From: Chthoniobacter flavus
GTDB lineage: Bacteria; Verrucomicrobiota; Verrucomicrobiia; Chthoniobacterales; Terrimicrobiaceae
Length of the DNA: 64,000 bases
Direction of reading: 5' to 3'
Assembly: GCA_945883435.1 (NCBI GenBank)
Contig: CAMCXK010000001.1
Span: 62,001-126,000, forward strand
Position 1 is the first letter of the stretch, and each line of letters starts with the position of its first letter. Below the pieces are notes generated by a model. It was not told where the DNA came from, did no database searches, and was given only the letters and a program-made list of their open reading frames with translations. Positions 34,492-43,798 of this stretch are shown here, one piece after another. The position numbers were made by a program, and so were the translations under genes.

Positions 34492-35265
34492 TTACCCTTT
34501 GGGAGCTTCACTTCCACCTTCGCGTGCCGCCGCCATCACCGGAGCGAGCGCGGAACGGATGGCACCCGCATCCCAACCATTGGCCGGGGGCTCCGAGAGG
34601 GCTTTGGATGACAGGGCGGATCGCAAGGCGTGAACAAAGCTCGATCGCTCCATTGGCTCGGGAAGGTCCTTCAATCGAAGGAGCAGACCCGAGGCGATGC
34701 GGCCGTCCAGCTTGGGTAGTTCCGATGTCGTTGGGTGGGAAACAGCCAGAATCGCTGTCGCGACCTCCAGTTGGCGTAGCCAAGCCCCGGCGTCACGCAA
34801 CGCGGCAAGTTCCGGGTCTTGCTGGGAGAAAAAAACGGCTTCGACATCCGCTGTTGTGGACTGGATCTCCGCCCGCAGCCCATCCCAGGAAGTGGCATCT
34901 GCCAGATCGTCCACCGACTTGCAGCGTTGCAGCAAGGCCCGGCCCGCATTGAGCTTCCTGGACAGAACCGCCATTTCACGGAAGGCATTTTTCACGGCTT
35001 GGCCGTCCTGGGCTTCGACAGCCACATGGGCGTCGGTCGAGGCTGCCCCAAGTAAAAATGCGATCCGTTCGCGATTGGTGGACGAGGAGGTTCGAACATC
35101 AAGGAATCGGACCCAGTTCGGCTGGACCAGCTCGTCGATACTCTTGAAAAACGGGGCCGTGGGGTCCACGGAGACCTGTGCCTCGGGATGGGGGGTCCAT
35201 TCCGTTCCTTGGGCGCCGACTGTGAGCAGTGCGCAAATCAAGCCAAGAAACCGGTTGCCAGTCAT
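34492..35265 (-). CDS. Exported protein of unknown function
   Basis: The 257-residue protein has a signal peptide (MTGNRFLGLICALLTVGAQG) followed by a soluble, mostly helical domain with one early motif VRFLDVRTSSSTNRERIAFL. I recognise no family and no catalytic motif. It is the last gene of the pdxJ-bioF-oxidoreductase-methyltransferase run, 39 bases after the methyltransferase. Codon use looks like that of its neighbours. Confidence 0.72.
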   Translation of the reverse strand: MTGNRFLGLICALLTVGAQGTEWTPHPEAQVSVDPTAPFFKSIDELVQPNWVRFLDVRTSSSTNRERIAFLLGAASTDAHVAVEAQDGQAVKNAFREMAVLSRKLNAGRALLQRCKSVDDLADATSWDGLRAEIQSTTADVEAVFFSQQDPELAALRDAGAWLRQLEVATAILAVSHPTTSELPKLDGRIASGLLLRLKDLPEPMERSSFVHALRSALSSKALSEPPANGWDAGAIRSALAPVMAAAREGGSEAPKG

Positions 35266-35304
35266 AATTGAAAATTACGGCGGCTTGCGTCGCGAATCAA
35301 AGAT

Positions 35305-35979
35305 TCAATTCGTTCCTTCGACCGGCGCCTCAATTGCGATGAGTTCGCCGCGCGGAATCCATCCGGCACGCAGTTGGGTGAGCGCCCAGTCAAGGCCCGA
35401 GCGCTCGAAAAACTCCAAAAAATCACGGCGCTTTGGAAGGCGAACGGAAGGTTTTTTGGCGAGAAGCGCGTAAAGATTCCAAAAACTTCGCGGGACGATC
35501 CCAAGCATCTGACCGGGAGAATCGCTGAACGTGGCCCTTACCAGGACCAATGATCCCGAGGCAGCCGCCTCCGCCAATTTTGCCATCAGCCGCTCCTGCT
35601 TTTCCGGAGGCAGATGGGGCAGTAAATCGAAAACGCACACTGTGGCACCCTGCGGGATGTCGACGTCCAACGCATCCCGCACTTCGAATCCCACATTTTC
35701 AAATCCGAAATAGCGCATGGCCTCCTTGCCCTTGTTCACGCGCCAAGGATCGATGTCGAATCCCCGGTAGCGCTCGGTCAGGCCCGCTCCGCGCATCGAA
35801 ATCCCCAAAAAACCCATTCCACACCCGAGGTCCAGCACGGGGCGCCCGCGATGGACGATGAGCTTCCACGCGGATTTGAACACCGGATCAGTGAGCAAAC
35901 GCATGATGATCCGTGAGCGCAAAAATTTCGAGCGACCGTAAGACCGGGCGATCTGAAATGCTGAAAATGAATCCGCCAT
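35305..35979 (-). CDS. SAM-dependent methyltransferase (class I)
   Basis: The 224-residue protein has motif I VLDLGCGMGFLGISMRGAGL, an acidic residue ending beta-2 (FDIDPW) and motif post-I to II FEVRDALDVDIPQGATVCVF, all from the Rossmann methyltransferase fold. Its substrate cannot be read from sequence. It starts 10 bases after the FAD oxidoreductase and lies in the bioF operon. BioC, the malonyl-ACP methyltransferase of biotin synthesis, is an attractive functional guess from the context, but the motifs are generic. Confidence 0.82.
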   Translation of the reverse strand: MADSFSAFQIARSYGRSKFLRSRIIMRLLTDPVFKSAWKLIVHRGRPVLDLGCGMGFLGISMRGAGLTERYRGFDIDPWRVNKGKEAMRYFGFENVGFEVRDALDVDIPQGATVCVFDLLPHLPPEKQERLMAKLAEAAASGSLVLVRATFSDSPGQMLGIVPRSFWNLYALLAKKPSVRLPKRRDFLEFFERSGLDWALTQLRAGWIPRGELIAIEAPVEGTN

Positions 35980-35989
35980 CGCGACCCTC

Positions 35990-37237
35990 TCAATTTAACG
36001 GTCCGACGATAGAATGTCTTACACGGGTGGCAATGACTTCTTCGGCCGTAGGATTCAGGGAATCGCATCCCGATAATGCGATTGCGGCACCCGAGCGACC
36101 TGCCGCCTCGCCGGTCGCAAGTGCCGCACCCGCCACGCGCAATCGAGGTTGTAGTTCCCAATCCGCCGAGAGACACCGCCCGGCCATCAGGAGATTCTGA
36201 AAGTCCGCGGACATGAGCGCTCGAAGCGGAACTGCCAACCCGCCGCCCCAAGCCAACCAGCAGACCGTATCGGCATTGGGCGTTGAATCGGCTTTGGAAA
36301 GCACCAGTCGGCCTCGGACGCGGCGAGTGGCCCGGGGATGCGGCACGGCCGGGTGCAATGCCACGCGGCAATCCCTCAAGGACGGAACTTTTGAGCGCAG
36401 CATCGCCTCCAGTTCGGCGGCCAGATTCGAACCAAGAATCTGCAACCGGAGGACGTTCTCTGGTTGAAGTGTGCTGTAGTGGTCGCCCTCAGTGTCCAAA
36501 TCGATCACTGGCCGGATGTCTCCCCCGAATCCCGGAGCACGGATGACACACATGGCGAGCTTCGGATTCAACTCCCCGCTGCGCACCCCGTCGATGACCA
36601 GTGCGGAGACCTGCCCGAGCAACTCGTGATCGGGGGCCTCGGCGTGGGGTTCGGAGATGACAAAAACAAAAGCGGATCGGCGTCCCACGGCGGTTTGCTC
36701 GCCAAGCAGTGTCGCGCCCGAAAGAAACGACAATTCAGCATCACGGGTTGCGTCGATGAAGATTCGGCTTCGCACGGGTGAGGGGTCGTCCTCGAGAAGA
36801 ATCGATTGGATCCCGCGGGAGTCGGTGTCCACTTGGTCGATCGAGATGTTTCTTCGCACGGTCAAAAGCTTTTCGCGGGCACACAAGTCCTCGCAGAGAC
36901 GGGCAAAAGCTCCCGGGTCGCGCAGAAACACGTCCTCGTTGTCGATTCTGACGGGGCCATCGCCGCCGCCGTTTGCACGCAACCGCTCAATGAATTCCCA
37001 GCAAACGCCCGCATTCGCAAGACGTGGCAGGGCGTCACTGCCGGGCAGATAAAGCCCGCTCAGGCTGTGAATCAAAAAGCCGCTGGGAGTCCCCCCCAGC
37101 AAGGGCCGTCTGGCAAGCAGAAGTGTCCGTGCTCCTTCGCGGCAGGACCCCAGAGCGGCAGCCACTCCGGCTGCGCCGGCGCCGGCCACCACCACATCGA
37201 AGGTTGTTGGATTTTTATCGGGAGGGATTGTCTGCAA
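35990..37237 (-). CDS. FAD-dependent oxidoreductase (FAD_oxidored family)
   Basis: The 415-residue protein has an N-terminal dinucleotide fold (VVVAGAGAAGVAAALGSCRE), GGTPSGFLIHSLSGLY typical of the FAD_oxidored group found widely in Planctomycetes and Verrucomicrobia, a mid-region IFIDATRDAELSFLSGATL and a C-terminal FAD contact (LLMAGRCLSADWELQPRLRV). Members are mostly uncharacterised and often tied to polysaccharide catabolism. It overlaps bioF by 23 bases, so it is in the same transcript; any link to biotin is unproven. Confidence 0.85.
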   Translation of the reverse strand: MQTIPPDKNPTTFDVVVAGAGAAGVAAALGSCREGARTLLLARRPLLGGTPSGFLIHSLSGLYLPGSDALPRLANAGVCWEFIERLRANGGGDGPVRIDNEDVFLRDPGAFARLCEDLCAREKLLTVRRNISIDQVDTDSRGIQSILLEDDPSPVRSRIFIDATRDAELSFLSGATLLGEQTAVGRRSAFVFVISEPHAEAPDHELLGQVSALVIDGVRSGELNPKLAMCVIRAPGFGGDIRPVIDLDTEGDHYSTLQPENVLRLQILGSNLAAELEAMLRSKVPSLRDCRVALHPAVPHPRATRRVRGRLVLSKADSTPNADTVCWLAWGGGLAVPLRALMSADFQNLLMAGRCLSADWELQPRLRVAGAALATGEAAGRSGAAIALSGCDSLNPTAEEVIATRVRHSIVGPLN

Positions 37238-38435
37238 GCCTTACAACGTTCCTTTCCGGAAGCTTGCCGTCAAGTCTCCGGAGCGCTTCGGCCAATCGCA
37301 CGATATCCTCCGGTTCGTGAACCGCGGTCAATGTCACCCTCAGGCGGGCGGATCCCCGCGCCACCGATGGAAAGCGGATGGCTGGCACCCACAGGCCGTC
37401 CGCAAGCAGGCCGTCCGAGCACGCCACCGTCCGCTTTTCACAACCGAGAAGAACGGGAAAAATGGGAATGTGCCGTCCGGTTTCTCCAAGCAGCCGGGCG
37501 AATTCGGCGATGCGCTCCCGCAACTTGAGCCGCAACTGCTCGCCTTCCGGCGAAGCGATGATTTCAAGTCCCGCGGCGGCCGCCGCAGCCACATGGGGCG
37601 GGGGGGCGGTGGAAAAAATCAGGGAGCGTGCCGAATTCACCAGCAGATCTCGGAGATGCCGGCTTCCGGCGATTGTCGCACCATGTGCGCCGGCGGCTTT
37701 GCCCAAGGTGCCCATTTGGATTTCCACGCGGTCCCCGAGGCCGCAAGCGGCAGCCAGGCCCATGCCCCGGGGTCCAATCACTCCCAGCGCGTGGGCTTCA
37801 TCGAGAAAGAGCCAAGCGCTGTAGCATTCCTTGAGCGCAATGATCCCTTTCAGGGGACAGCAGTCGCCGTCCATGCTGTAAACCGACTCTGCCACGATCA
37901 GGATGCGACCGCGTGGATGGCGTTGGGAAGCCCATTTCAAGCGGCTTTCAAGCGCGGAAAGGTCATTGTGGGGAAATACGCGGATGGTTGCCCCGCTCAG
38001 CCGCGCCGCGTCCACGAGGCAGGCGTGGCTCAATTTGTCGAGAAGCACGACATCACCAGGCCCGCACAAGGCCGGGATGCAGCCGGTGGCGGCCGCGTAG
38101 CCGCTGGAAAAAGACACGGCGGCCTCGCACCCTTTCAGCGACGCGACTGTCGCCTCAAGCCGCTCGTGCGCCTCGAATGTTCCACTCACGAGACGCGAGG
38201 AACCCGCTCCGGCCGCGCCGCGATCCAATTCCACCCGTGCCGCCTCGACAACCGCGGGATGCGATGCGAGCCCGAGGTAGTCATTCGACGAGAAATTGAG
38301 AACCCGTCCCTCCGGCCGCTGGACATGGCGCCCTTGAGTGCCCGCCAATCGCGGAGGATCGCGGAAAAGCCCGCGCCGGCGGATGTCATCGAGGCGCTCC
38401 GAGAGAAACGTCGTCCAGTCGCCCTCCCTGCTCAT
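37215..38435 (-). CDS. bioF: 8-amino-7-oxononanoate synthase BioF
   Basis: BioF condenses pimeloyl-ACP with alanine in biotin synthesis and uses PLP. The 406-residue protein shows [48 protein letters not shown] (Asp212, His215) and the PLP lysine in [12 protein letters not shown] (Lys246). Related enzymes (Kbl, serine palmitoyltransferase) share these motifs; the SSRLVSGT and length favour BioF, as does bioB elsewhere in the window. It overlaps pdxJ by ATGA. Confidence 0.9.
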   Translation of the reverse strand: MSREGDWTTFLSERLDDIRRRGLFRDPPRLAGTQGRHVQRPEGRVLNFSSNDYLGLASHPAVVEAARVELDRGAAGAGSSRLVSGTFEAHERLEATVASLKGCEAAVSFSSGYAAATGCIPALCGPGDVVLLDKLSHACLVDAARLSGATIRVFPHNDLSALESRLKWASQRHPRGRILIVAESVYSMDGDCCPLKGIIALKECYSAWLFLDEAHALGVIGPRGMGLAAACGLGDRVEIQMGTLGKAAGAHGATIAGSRHLRDLLVNSARSLIFSTAPPPHVAAAAAAGLEIIASPEGEQLRLKLRERIAEFARLLGETGRHIPIFPVLLGCEKRTVACSDGLLADGLWVPAIRFPSVARGSARLRVTLTAVHEPEDIVRLAEALRRLDGKLPERNVVRLADNPSR

Positions 38436-39172
38436 CGAGGACCACGGGCGAGTCCCACCATTTCACGAACCGCCGCATGAAGGCCCGCGAAAACGGCCCT
38501 CGCGACGATGGCGTGGCCGATGTTCAGCTCCTCCACTCCTTCGAGGGCGGCGATTGGAGGCGTGTTGCGATAGTCGAGTCCATGGCCGGCATTGACCCGC
38601 AGCCCAAGAGCCTTGGCATGCCCGACGGCATGCCTCAAGCGGAGGAGTTCCATCTCCTGTGCCGGGCCGGTCGCATTGGCATAGGCGCCGGTGTGAAGTT
38701 CCACGAATACCGCACCGGATTTTGCAGCGGATTGGATTTGAGGTTCGTCGGGATCGATGAACAAACTCACCCGGCTGCCGTTGGATTGCAGAACCTCGAC
38801 AGCCTGCCGGATTTCCTCGAGGCGCCCGGCACAGTCGAGCCCGCCCTCGGTGGTCACCTCGGCGCGGTTTTCCGGAACCAAACAAATGTCCGCCGGGCGC
38901 ACTTGAAGGGCCAGCGGGAGGATTTCCGGCGAGAGGCCCATTTCCAGATTGAGTTTGGTGCGAATCCGCTCGCGGAGGCGGTGGATATCACGGTCTTGGA
39001 TATGGCGGCGGTCCTCCCGCAGGTGGGCTGTGATACCTTCGGCCCCCGCCTCTTCCGCAACCAGCGCGGCTTCCACCGGATCGGGGCCGGCATTTGGCGA
39101 GTCCGGCAGGCCGCGGTAGCGGGCCTGGCGGAGAGTGGCCACGTGATCGATATTGACTCCAAGTGACGGCAT
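38432..39172 (-). CDS. pdxJ: Pyridoxine 5-phosphate synthase PdxJ
   Basis: PdxJ makes pyridoxine 5-phosphate from deoxyxylulose phosphate and amino-acetone phosphate. The 246-residue protein has [58 protein letters not shown] and [16 protein letters not shown], covering the family. The ATG at 39172 is the standard start; the frame stays open 70 codons upstream into non-homologous sequence. It leads the operon, and its product feeds PLP to the coupled downstream enzyme BioF. Confidence 0.96.
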   Translation of the reverse strand: MPSLGVNIDHVATLRQARYRGLPDSPNAGPDPVEAALVAEEAGAEGITAHLREDRRHIQDRDIHRLRERIRTKLNLEMGLSPEILPLALQVRPADICLVPENRAEVTTEGGLDCAGRLEEIRQAVEVLQSNGSRVSLFIDPDEPQIQSAAKSGAVFVELHTGAYANATGPAQEMELLRLRHAVGHAKALGLRVNAGHGLDYRNTPPIAALEGVEELNIGHAIVARAVFAGLHAAVREMVGLARGPR

Positions 39173-39266
39173 CCCGCGAGATTCCGCGAGGGAAAGGCCG
39201 TGTTCAAGACCTGCTTCGTGTGGAGCATCCTTGATCGGGCTCTGTGCAGGGCGTAAATCCCCTGGG

Positions 39267-40799
39267 ATGAGAGCTCGTTTTTTGCAGGGTCCGGGGCCGG
39301 ACGTGGCCATTCTTTTGCTGGCCTTGCTTTTGAGGGTCTGGCTCCTCGAGATCAAGCCGCCGCACTTCGACGAGGGGATCAACGGATGGTTTGTGGATCA
39401 AATGACGGCCACCGGTTACTACCGATACGATCCCACAAACTACCACGGCCCGCTTCACTTTTATGCGCTGTTCCTTTCACAGACCCTGTTTGGCCGCGAG
39501 TTGTGGGCACTTCGCCTTCCGGCGATCCTGGCCAGCCTTGCCGCTGTTTGGGCGCTGTTGAGATTTCGCGAGTTTTTCGGCACCGGCGTGTCGCGCTTTG
39601 CCGCCCTGGCCATGGCATTGTCGCCGGCCTGTGTTTTTTATGGCCGCTATTCGATTCACGAATCCTGGCAGGTGTTGTTTTCGATCCTTGCCATGGCCGG
39701 GTTTCTGGGGATGTGGCAATTCGGGAGCCGCCGCGCGTTTTTCACGCTGTTGGCCGGTGTCACTGGCCTGATCCTGACGAAGGAAACCTATGTGCTGCAC
39801 CTTGGTTGCATGGCGCTCGCGATTCCGGTTCTCTGGCTTTACCAGATCATTGTTCCTTCGAGGCCCGCATGGCCGCTTGCGAAGCAGCAGTGGACCGCCT
39901 CCCATGTGCTCGTCGGGCTTGGATCGGCGTGTTTGGCGATTGTTTTTTTCTACTCCGGCACGTTTCACGATTTTTCGATGCTCGCCGGACTGGTGAAAAC
40001 GTTTGAAGCGTGGTTCGCCACAGGCCTTCAAACCGGAGGACACGAAAAAACCTCCTTCGATCTTTGGGGGCCGCTGAACTGGTATTGGATTTCGCTGTTG
40101 TTGCGTTATGAATGGCCCGCTCTGCTGGGCTTGGCCTCTTGTATCCGCTACATGGCACCTTCGGACGCCAGGCTCCGCTATGTCGCGATCACGGCCTCCG
40201 GCGTTTTGTTGGCCTATTCGATCATTCCTTACAAAACCCCATGGTGCATCATCTCGATGGTCTGGCCGTTTTACCTTCTCCTGGGAGGTTTGCTCAAAGA
40301 ACTGGCAGGCCGCTTCCGGCAAGGCATCGTCTGGTCTTTTCCCGTTCCAGTTCTTGCGGGCTCACTTGCAATCTGCCTCAACCTGAACTTCCGGACCTTC
40401 ACCGATGACAGTGAGCCCTACGTGTATGTGCAGACTTACGGGGATGTGAACTGGTTGGTGGATCCGCTGCTCGAGTCGGTGCGGCGGGATCCCTCGCTTG
40501 CCGGCATGACCGGTATCATCTCACTCGACAGCTATTACCCGCTTCCGTGGATGCTCGGCGAGTTCACCCGGGTGGGATATTATCCAAAAGATGCCCCGCC
40601 TGTGCGGTGGGATGCCGATTTTCTCGTGATCGATTCGTCACGTGCCGCCGTGATCGAACCGCAACTTGCCCGCCCCTACCACAAGATCCCCTTCCGTTTG
40701 CGAAGCGGCCAAGAGGAGTGCACCGCCTACCTTGCCTCGCCCCTGTTCGATGAAATCCTTCAGCGTGCGCCGAACTTCCAACCGGGTCCGGAGCGATGA
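39267..40799 (+). CDS. GT-C-type membrane glycosyltransferase, Agl23-like (TIGR03663 group)
   Basis: The 510-residue protein has about ten membrane helices. Its first extracytoplasmic loop carries the GT-C acidic motif [11 protein letters not shown] (Asp35-Glu36) and [20 protein letters not shown], diagnostic of the group annotated as flippase-activity-associated Agl23. Related proteins use polyprenyl-phosphate sugars at the outer face of the membrane. The ATG at 39267 is the first that places the initial helix correctly. It is divergent from pdxJ and coupled by ATGA to another large membrane protein. Confidence 0.82.
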   Translation: MRARFLQGPGPDVAILLLALLLRVWLLEIKPPHFDEGINGWFVDQMTATGYYRYDPTNYHGPLHFYALFLSQTLFGRELWALRLPAILASLAAVWALLRFREFFGTGVSRFAALAMALSPACVFYGRYSIHESWQVLFSILAMAGFLGMWQFGSRRAFFTLLAGVTGLILTKETYVLHLGCMALAIPVLWLYQIIVPSRPAWPLAKQQWTASHVLVGLGSACLAIVFFYSGTFHDFSMLAGLVKTFEAWFATGLQTGGHEKTSFDLWGPLNWYWISLLLRYEWPALLGLASCIRYMAPSDARLRYVAITASGVLLAYSIIPYKTPWCIISMVWPFYLLLGGLLKELAGRFRQGIVWSFPVPVLAGSLAICLNLNFRTFTDDSEPYVYVQTYGDVNWLVDPLLESVRRDPSLAGMTGIISLDSYYPLPWMLGEFTRVGYYPKDAPPVRWDADFLVIDSSRAAVIEPQLARPYHKIPFRLRSGQEECTAYLASPLFDEILQRAPNFQPGPER

Positions 40800-42463
40800 A
40801 CCGGGCCTCTTCCGGGCAATGCCTCCTTGGAGCTTCTTTAACCGGTGTTTGTGCCGCTGTCGGATCGGCCCTTGTGCTGGGGGCCGGTTTGGGTGGTTTG
40901 AATCCAATTCTTGCCGGGGCGGCTCTGCTCACCGGACTTGTTGCGGCGGGGTTCACCTGGCGATCGATTCCGCCCGGTTCGAAGCATCCAGTCGATGCGT
41001 GGTTGATCGTCATGGCCATGGTTTTCGCACTGGCCTCGTTGCGGGCGTTTCTTTGGCTGTTGTATCCGGTCGGCGACGAGTGGCGGATTCTTTCGCCCTA
41101 CAACCTGGGTGACTTGTCGCTGCACATTCAATTCATCCGTTATTTCGCGGGGGGTGTTCCATTTTGGCCAGAGAGCCCGATTTTGAGCGGTGTGCCCCTC
41201 AGCTACCCTGTCGGAGCGGATTTGTGGAACAGCCTCCTTTTATTGTGCGGGATTCCTCTTGAGCGGGGACTCGTTTGGACGGCCTTGGCCGGCGCACTTT
41301 TGACCGGGGTGGCCCTGGCCCGCTGGGGAGGGGCTTTCACCATGGCGGCTTTTCTGTTTGCCGGCGGCCTTGCCGGGTTGCGGATTTTTCAAACCGGCTC
41401 GATTGAGGATTTTCAATCCGGCGTGGAATGGAAAAACCTGTTTCTCACCATGTTTGTGACGCAGCGCGGACTTCTCTACGCGCTGCCTTGCGGTTTGTTT
41501 TTAATGAATGCATGGCGGGAACGCCTTTTTGGAAGCGGCCCCGGTGTGCCTTGGCCTGTGCTCGGCCTCCTTTATGCCACCATGCCGGTTTTCAGCATCC
41601 ATGCCTTCCTGTTCTTGAGCGCCGTGCTGGCGGTCGCTTTTGTCTTGCACGCTCCGTCGCGGGCGGTTTTGGCGGCTTTTGTCGGTGCGGCCTTTCTTCC
41701 CGCCTCGGCGCTTGTCTGGTGCGTAACCGGGGGATTTTCGGTGCAGTCCGGTCTGCGCTGGCTGCCTGGGTGGATGCAGGACGATGCGCCGATTTTGTTT
41801 TGGGTTGTGAATTTCGGATTGGCTCTTCCGCTCACCATATGGCTTGCCGGGCGTGTGTTCTGGAAAGGTCCCGCCGATGCGCGTGTTTTTGTCGGTGCGG
41901 CAGGGATCGTTTTTCTGGCTTCTTGCTTCATCTCCTTCGCTCCCTGGCCTTGGGACAACACCAAATTGATGATCTGGGCCTGGCTCGCGGTGGCGCCGTT
42001 CCTTTGGGATCTCGTGTTGAGGCCCTGGCCGGTTTTATGGAGGTTCTTGGCTGTGGTCGGCCTGTTCGCCACCGGGGGGCTTTCGCTAATCGGCGGGTTG
42101 GATGGCCGCCACGGCTACACTCTTGTGAAAAAAAGCGAATTGCATGCGGCTTCAGAGGCTTTGAAGAATGTGCCTCCCGGAGCCCGCATCGCGGTTGAAC
42201 CCCGTTTCAACCATCCTGTTCTCCTGCTGGGCCACCCGGTTGTGTGCGGTTACGATGGGCACCTTTGGAGCCACGGACTTCCCTACCAGAAGCCGATGCA
42301 GGCGCTTCAAGGTGTCTTGCAAAGGCAAGAGGGGTGGCGCGGGACGGCGCTCGGCCTGGGGGCGGATGCTGTTTATTTCAACGGCACGCCGCCGGTCGTG
42401 GAACTGCTGCCGTCAGGACGGAATCGCCCTCCAGAGCAACGCGACCAAGACAAAAAAGACTAG
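40796..42463 (+). CDS. Large polytopic membrane protein, possible GT-C glycosyltransferase
   Basis: The 555-residue protein has about twelve hydrophobic helices. Its first long loop includes GDEWRILSPYNLGDLSLHIQ and YFAGGVPFWPESPILSGVPL, which is reminiscent of GT-C glycosyltransferases (acidic residues at the membrane face, then a Pro-rich loop), and a small soluble C-terminal domain (about 445-540). I cannot name the family. Coupling to the Agl23-like gene suggests the two act together. It converges with, and overlaps by 51 bases, the coiled-coil gene on the other strand. Confidence 0.75.
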   Translation: MNRASSGQCLLGASLTGVCAAVGSALVLGAGLGGLNPILAGAALLTGLVAAGFTWRSIPPGSKHPVDAWLIVMAMVFALASLRAFLWLLYPVGDEWRILSPYNLGDLSLHIQFIRYFAGGVPFWPESPILSGVPLSYPVGADLWNSLLLLCGIPLERGLVWTALAGALLTGVALARWGGAFTMAAFLFAGGLAGLRIFQTGSIEDFQSGVEWKNLFLTMFVTQRGLLYALPCGLFLMNAWRERLFGSGPGVPWPVLGLLYATMPVFSIHAFLFLSAVLAVAFVLHAPSRAVLAAFVGAAFLPASALVWCVTGGFSVQSGLRWLPGWMQDDAPILFWVVNFGLALPLTIWLAGRVFWKGPADARVFVGAAGIVFLASCFISFAPWPWDNTKLMIWAWLAVAPFLWDLVLRPWPVLWRFLAVVGLFATGGLSLIGGLDGRHGYTLVKKSELHAASEALKNVPPGARIAVEPRFNHPVLLLGHPVVCGYDGHLWSHGLPYQKPMQALQGVLQRQEGWRGTALGLGADAVYFNGTPPVVELLPSGRNRPPEQRDQDKKD

Positions 42464-42748
42464 GCAAAGAATGGCGAACTGGATTTGCGCGCTGCGGGCC
42501 TCCTTTTTCGGAAGACGCTTCTGGACGCGTTCTCCGCCCGCATGGCGCAAAGGACCGGCCATGCGCATCGTGGCATCCGCTTGAAGTATAACCGGCTTCT
42601 TGGCGGCCTTTTTGCGCTTCTGCAGGTCGAGTTCGCGTTCCTGTTTTTCGAGGGCCTGCTTTTTGCGTTGAATTTCCAAGCGTTCCTTTTCAAGGCGGTT
42701 GGTTTCGTCGGTGACGCGGGATGGGCGGTTGGAGCGTGATGAAAACAT
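42413..42748 (-). CDS. Small coiled-coil, tail-anchored membrane protein
   Basis: The 111-residue protein has a Lys/Glu-rich helix (about 15-52, EKERLEIQRKKQALEKQERE), a short basic linker and one membrane helix near the C-terminus (IQFAILCLVFFVLVALLW). It is not a recognised family. It starts 3 bases after the larger coiled-coil membrane protein and shares its layout, so the two may interact. Its last 51 bases lie antisense to the upstream membrane protein, which is unusual but in frame on both strands. Confidence 0.6.
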   Translation of the reverse strand: MFSSRSNRPSRVTDETNRLEKERLEIQRKKQALEKQERELDLQKRKKAAKKPVILQADATMRMAGPLRHAGGERVQKRLPKKEARSAQIQFAILCLVFFVLVALLWRAIPS

Positions 42749-42751
42749 GGT

Positions 42752-43360
42752 TCAACGGGCGGATGTGGTCGCCCAAATGTGCAAAAGAAGAGCCACCAGG
42801 GCGAGAATTTGGAGGGGCAGTGTAAAGGCGAAGCCCATTTTGAGCCATACCCCGAAAGAACGGTCCTCAAATTCCACAGGATTCTCGGACATGGCCGGAT
42901 CGCTGTGATCGTGTTCCTGGGATTCCACGGCGAGCTTGGCGTGGCTTTTGGTGTATTCGGCACGGGCATTGTCCACGGAACTCAAGGCGCGGCTCAGTTC
43001 CCTCGGCAGATCTTGCGGCAGCCAGGCCCTCGCATTGATTGACTCGAGATCGCGCAGATGCTGGGTGAAGGAGGAGTGGATTTGACGCATTTGTTCCACC
43101 CGCTTTTGCGCCTCCTCGGTTTCACGTTCGACCACGACCAGAGCGCGTGTCAGCTTGTCGAGCATATCCGAGCGCCCGTTTTCAAGCGAATCCTGCCGGC
43201 GCTTGAGGTCCTCGAGTCGGGCTTTTTCACGTTCGATTTCCTCTTGTTTCAGTTTGAGACTTTCAAGCTCGGCACGCACTTGCTGCACTTTGTCGCCGAG
43301 TTCCCCGTCCTCGTCGGAGGGATAAGTGGAGTTGGGGTCTCGTCGGGAGTGGTCGGCCAT
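42752..43360 (-). CDS. Coiled-coil, tail-anchored membrane protein of unknown function
   Basis: The 202-residue protein has an acidic start, a long coiled coil (about 20-110; ELESLKLKQEEIEREKARLE), a middle helix and one membrane helix near the C-terminus (MGFAFTLPLQILALVALLLH). No catalytic motif is visible. It is the first of a two-gene unit with the smaller tail-anchored protein. Shared design suggests a membrane-attached scaffold, but the role is unknown. Confidence 0.68.
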   Translation of the reverse strand: MADHSRRDPNSTYPSDEDGELGDKVQQVRAELESLKLKQEEIEREKARLEDLKRRQDSLENGRSDMLDKLTRALVVVERETEEAQKRVEQMRQIHSSFTQHLRDLESINARAWLPQDLPRELSRALSSVDNARAEYTKSHAKLAVESQEHDHSDPAMSENPVEFEDRSFGVWLKMGFAFTLPLQILALVALLLHIWATTSAR

Positions 43361-43462
43361 ACGCGAGGCTTGATTTAGCGACTTACATACTCCGTTTCCA
43401 GAACATTTCCTGCACGAAAGTTCAAAATCCGGCTTTGGGTGTGCGCCGGAACGGTGGGTTTG

Positions 43463-43786
43463 TCAGAACGGCACCTCGACGGCTTCACAAACGCTCCTCC
43501 AACCGGGAAAGTTCCAGTCGTTTGGAAATCCGGAGCATTGGCGCGGCTTGACGGGCTGAATGGCGCAGTTGCGGCCATCCAAGAAAATGCAGGAACCATC
43601 CGCTTTGTCTTGAAGCGCCAGTCCGTCCCGGCGGGGCCTCAACCGGGTGTGGGATTGGATGAACGTCCGTTCGTCCAAATTCAAAAACGTGCTGATGGAT
43701 GAGATGTCCTGTTCGGTCAGTTTTACAAAGCCCGGCCACCGGCAGCAATTTGTGCAGCGTTGGCAGAGATAGCGCGTTCCGGCCAT
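43463..43786 (-). CDS. YkgJ-family cysteine-cluster protein
   Basis: The 107-residue protein begins with CQRCTNCCRWPG (Cys8, 11, 14, 15) and carries later cysteines in GSCIFLDGRNCAIQPVKPRQ plus one more and SVCEAV. This is the Fe/Zn-chelating YkgJ (CxxCxxCC) layout. Such proteins probably bind a metal or iron-sulfur cluster, with unknown function. It follows hldD by 12 bases on the same strand. Confidence 0.88.
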   Translation of the reverse strand: MAGTRYLCQRCTNCCRWPGFVKLTEQDISSISTFLNLDERTFIQSHTRLRPRRDGLALQDKADGSCIFLDGRNCAIQPVKPRQCSGFPNDWNFPGWRSVCEAVEVPF

Positions 43787-43798
43787 AGGATGGGAAAT

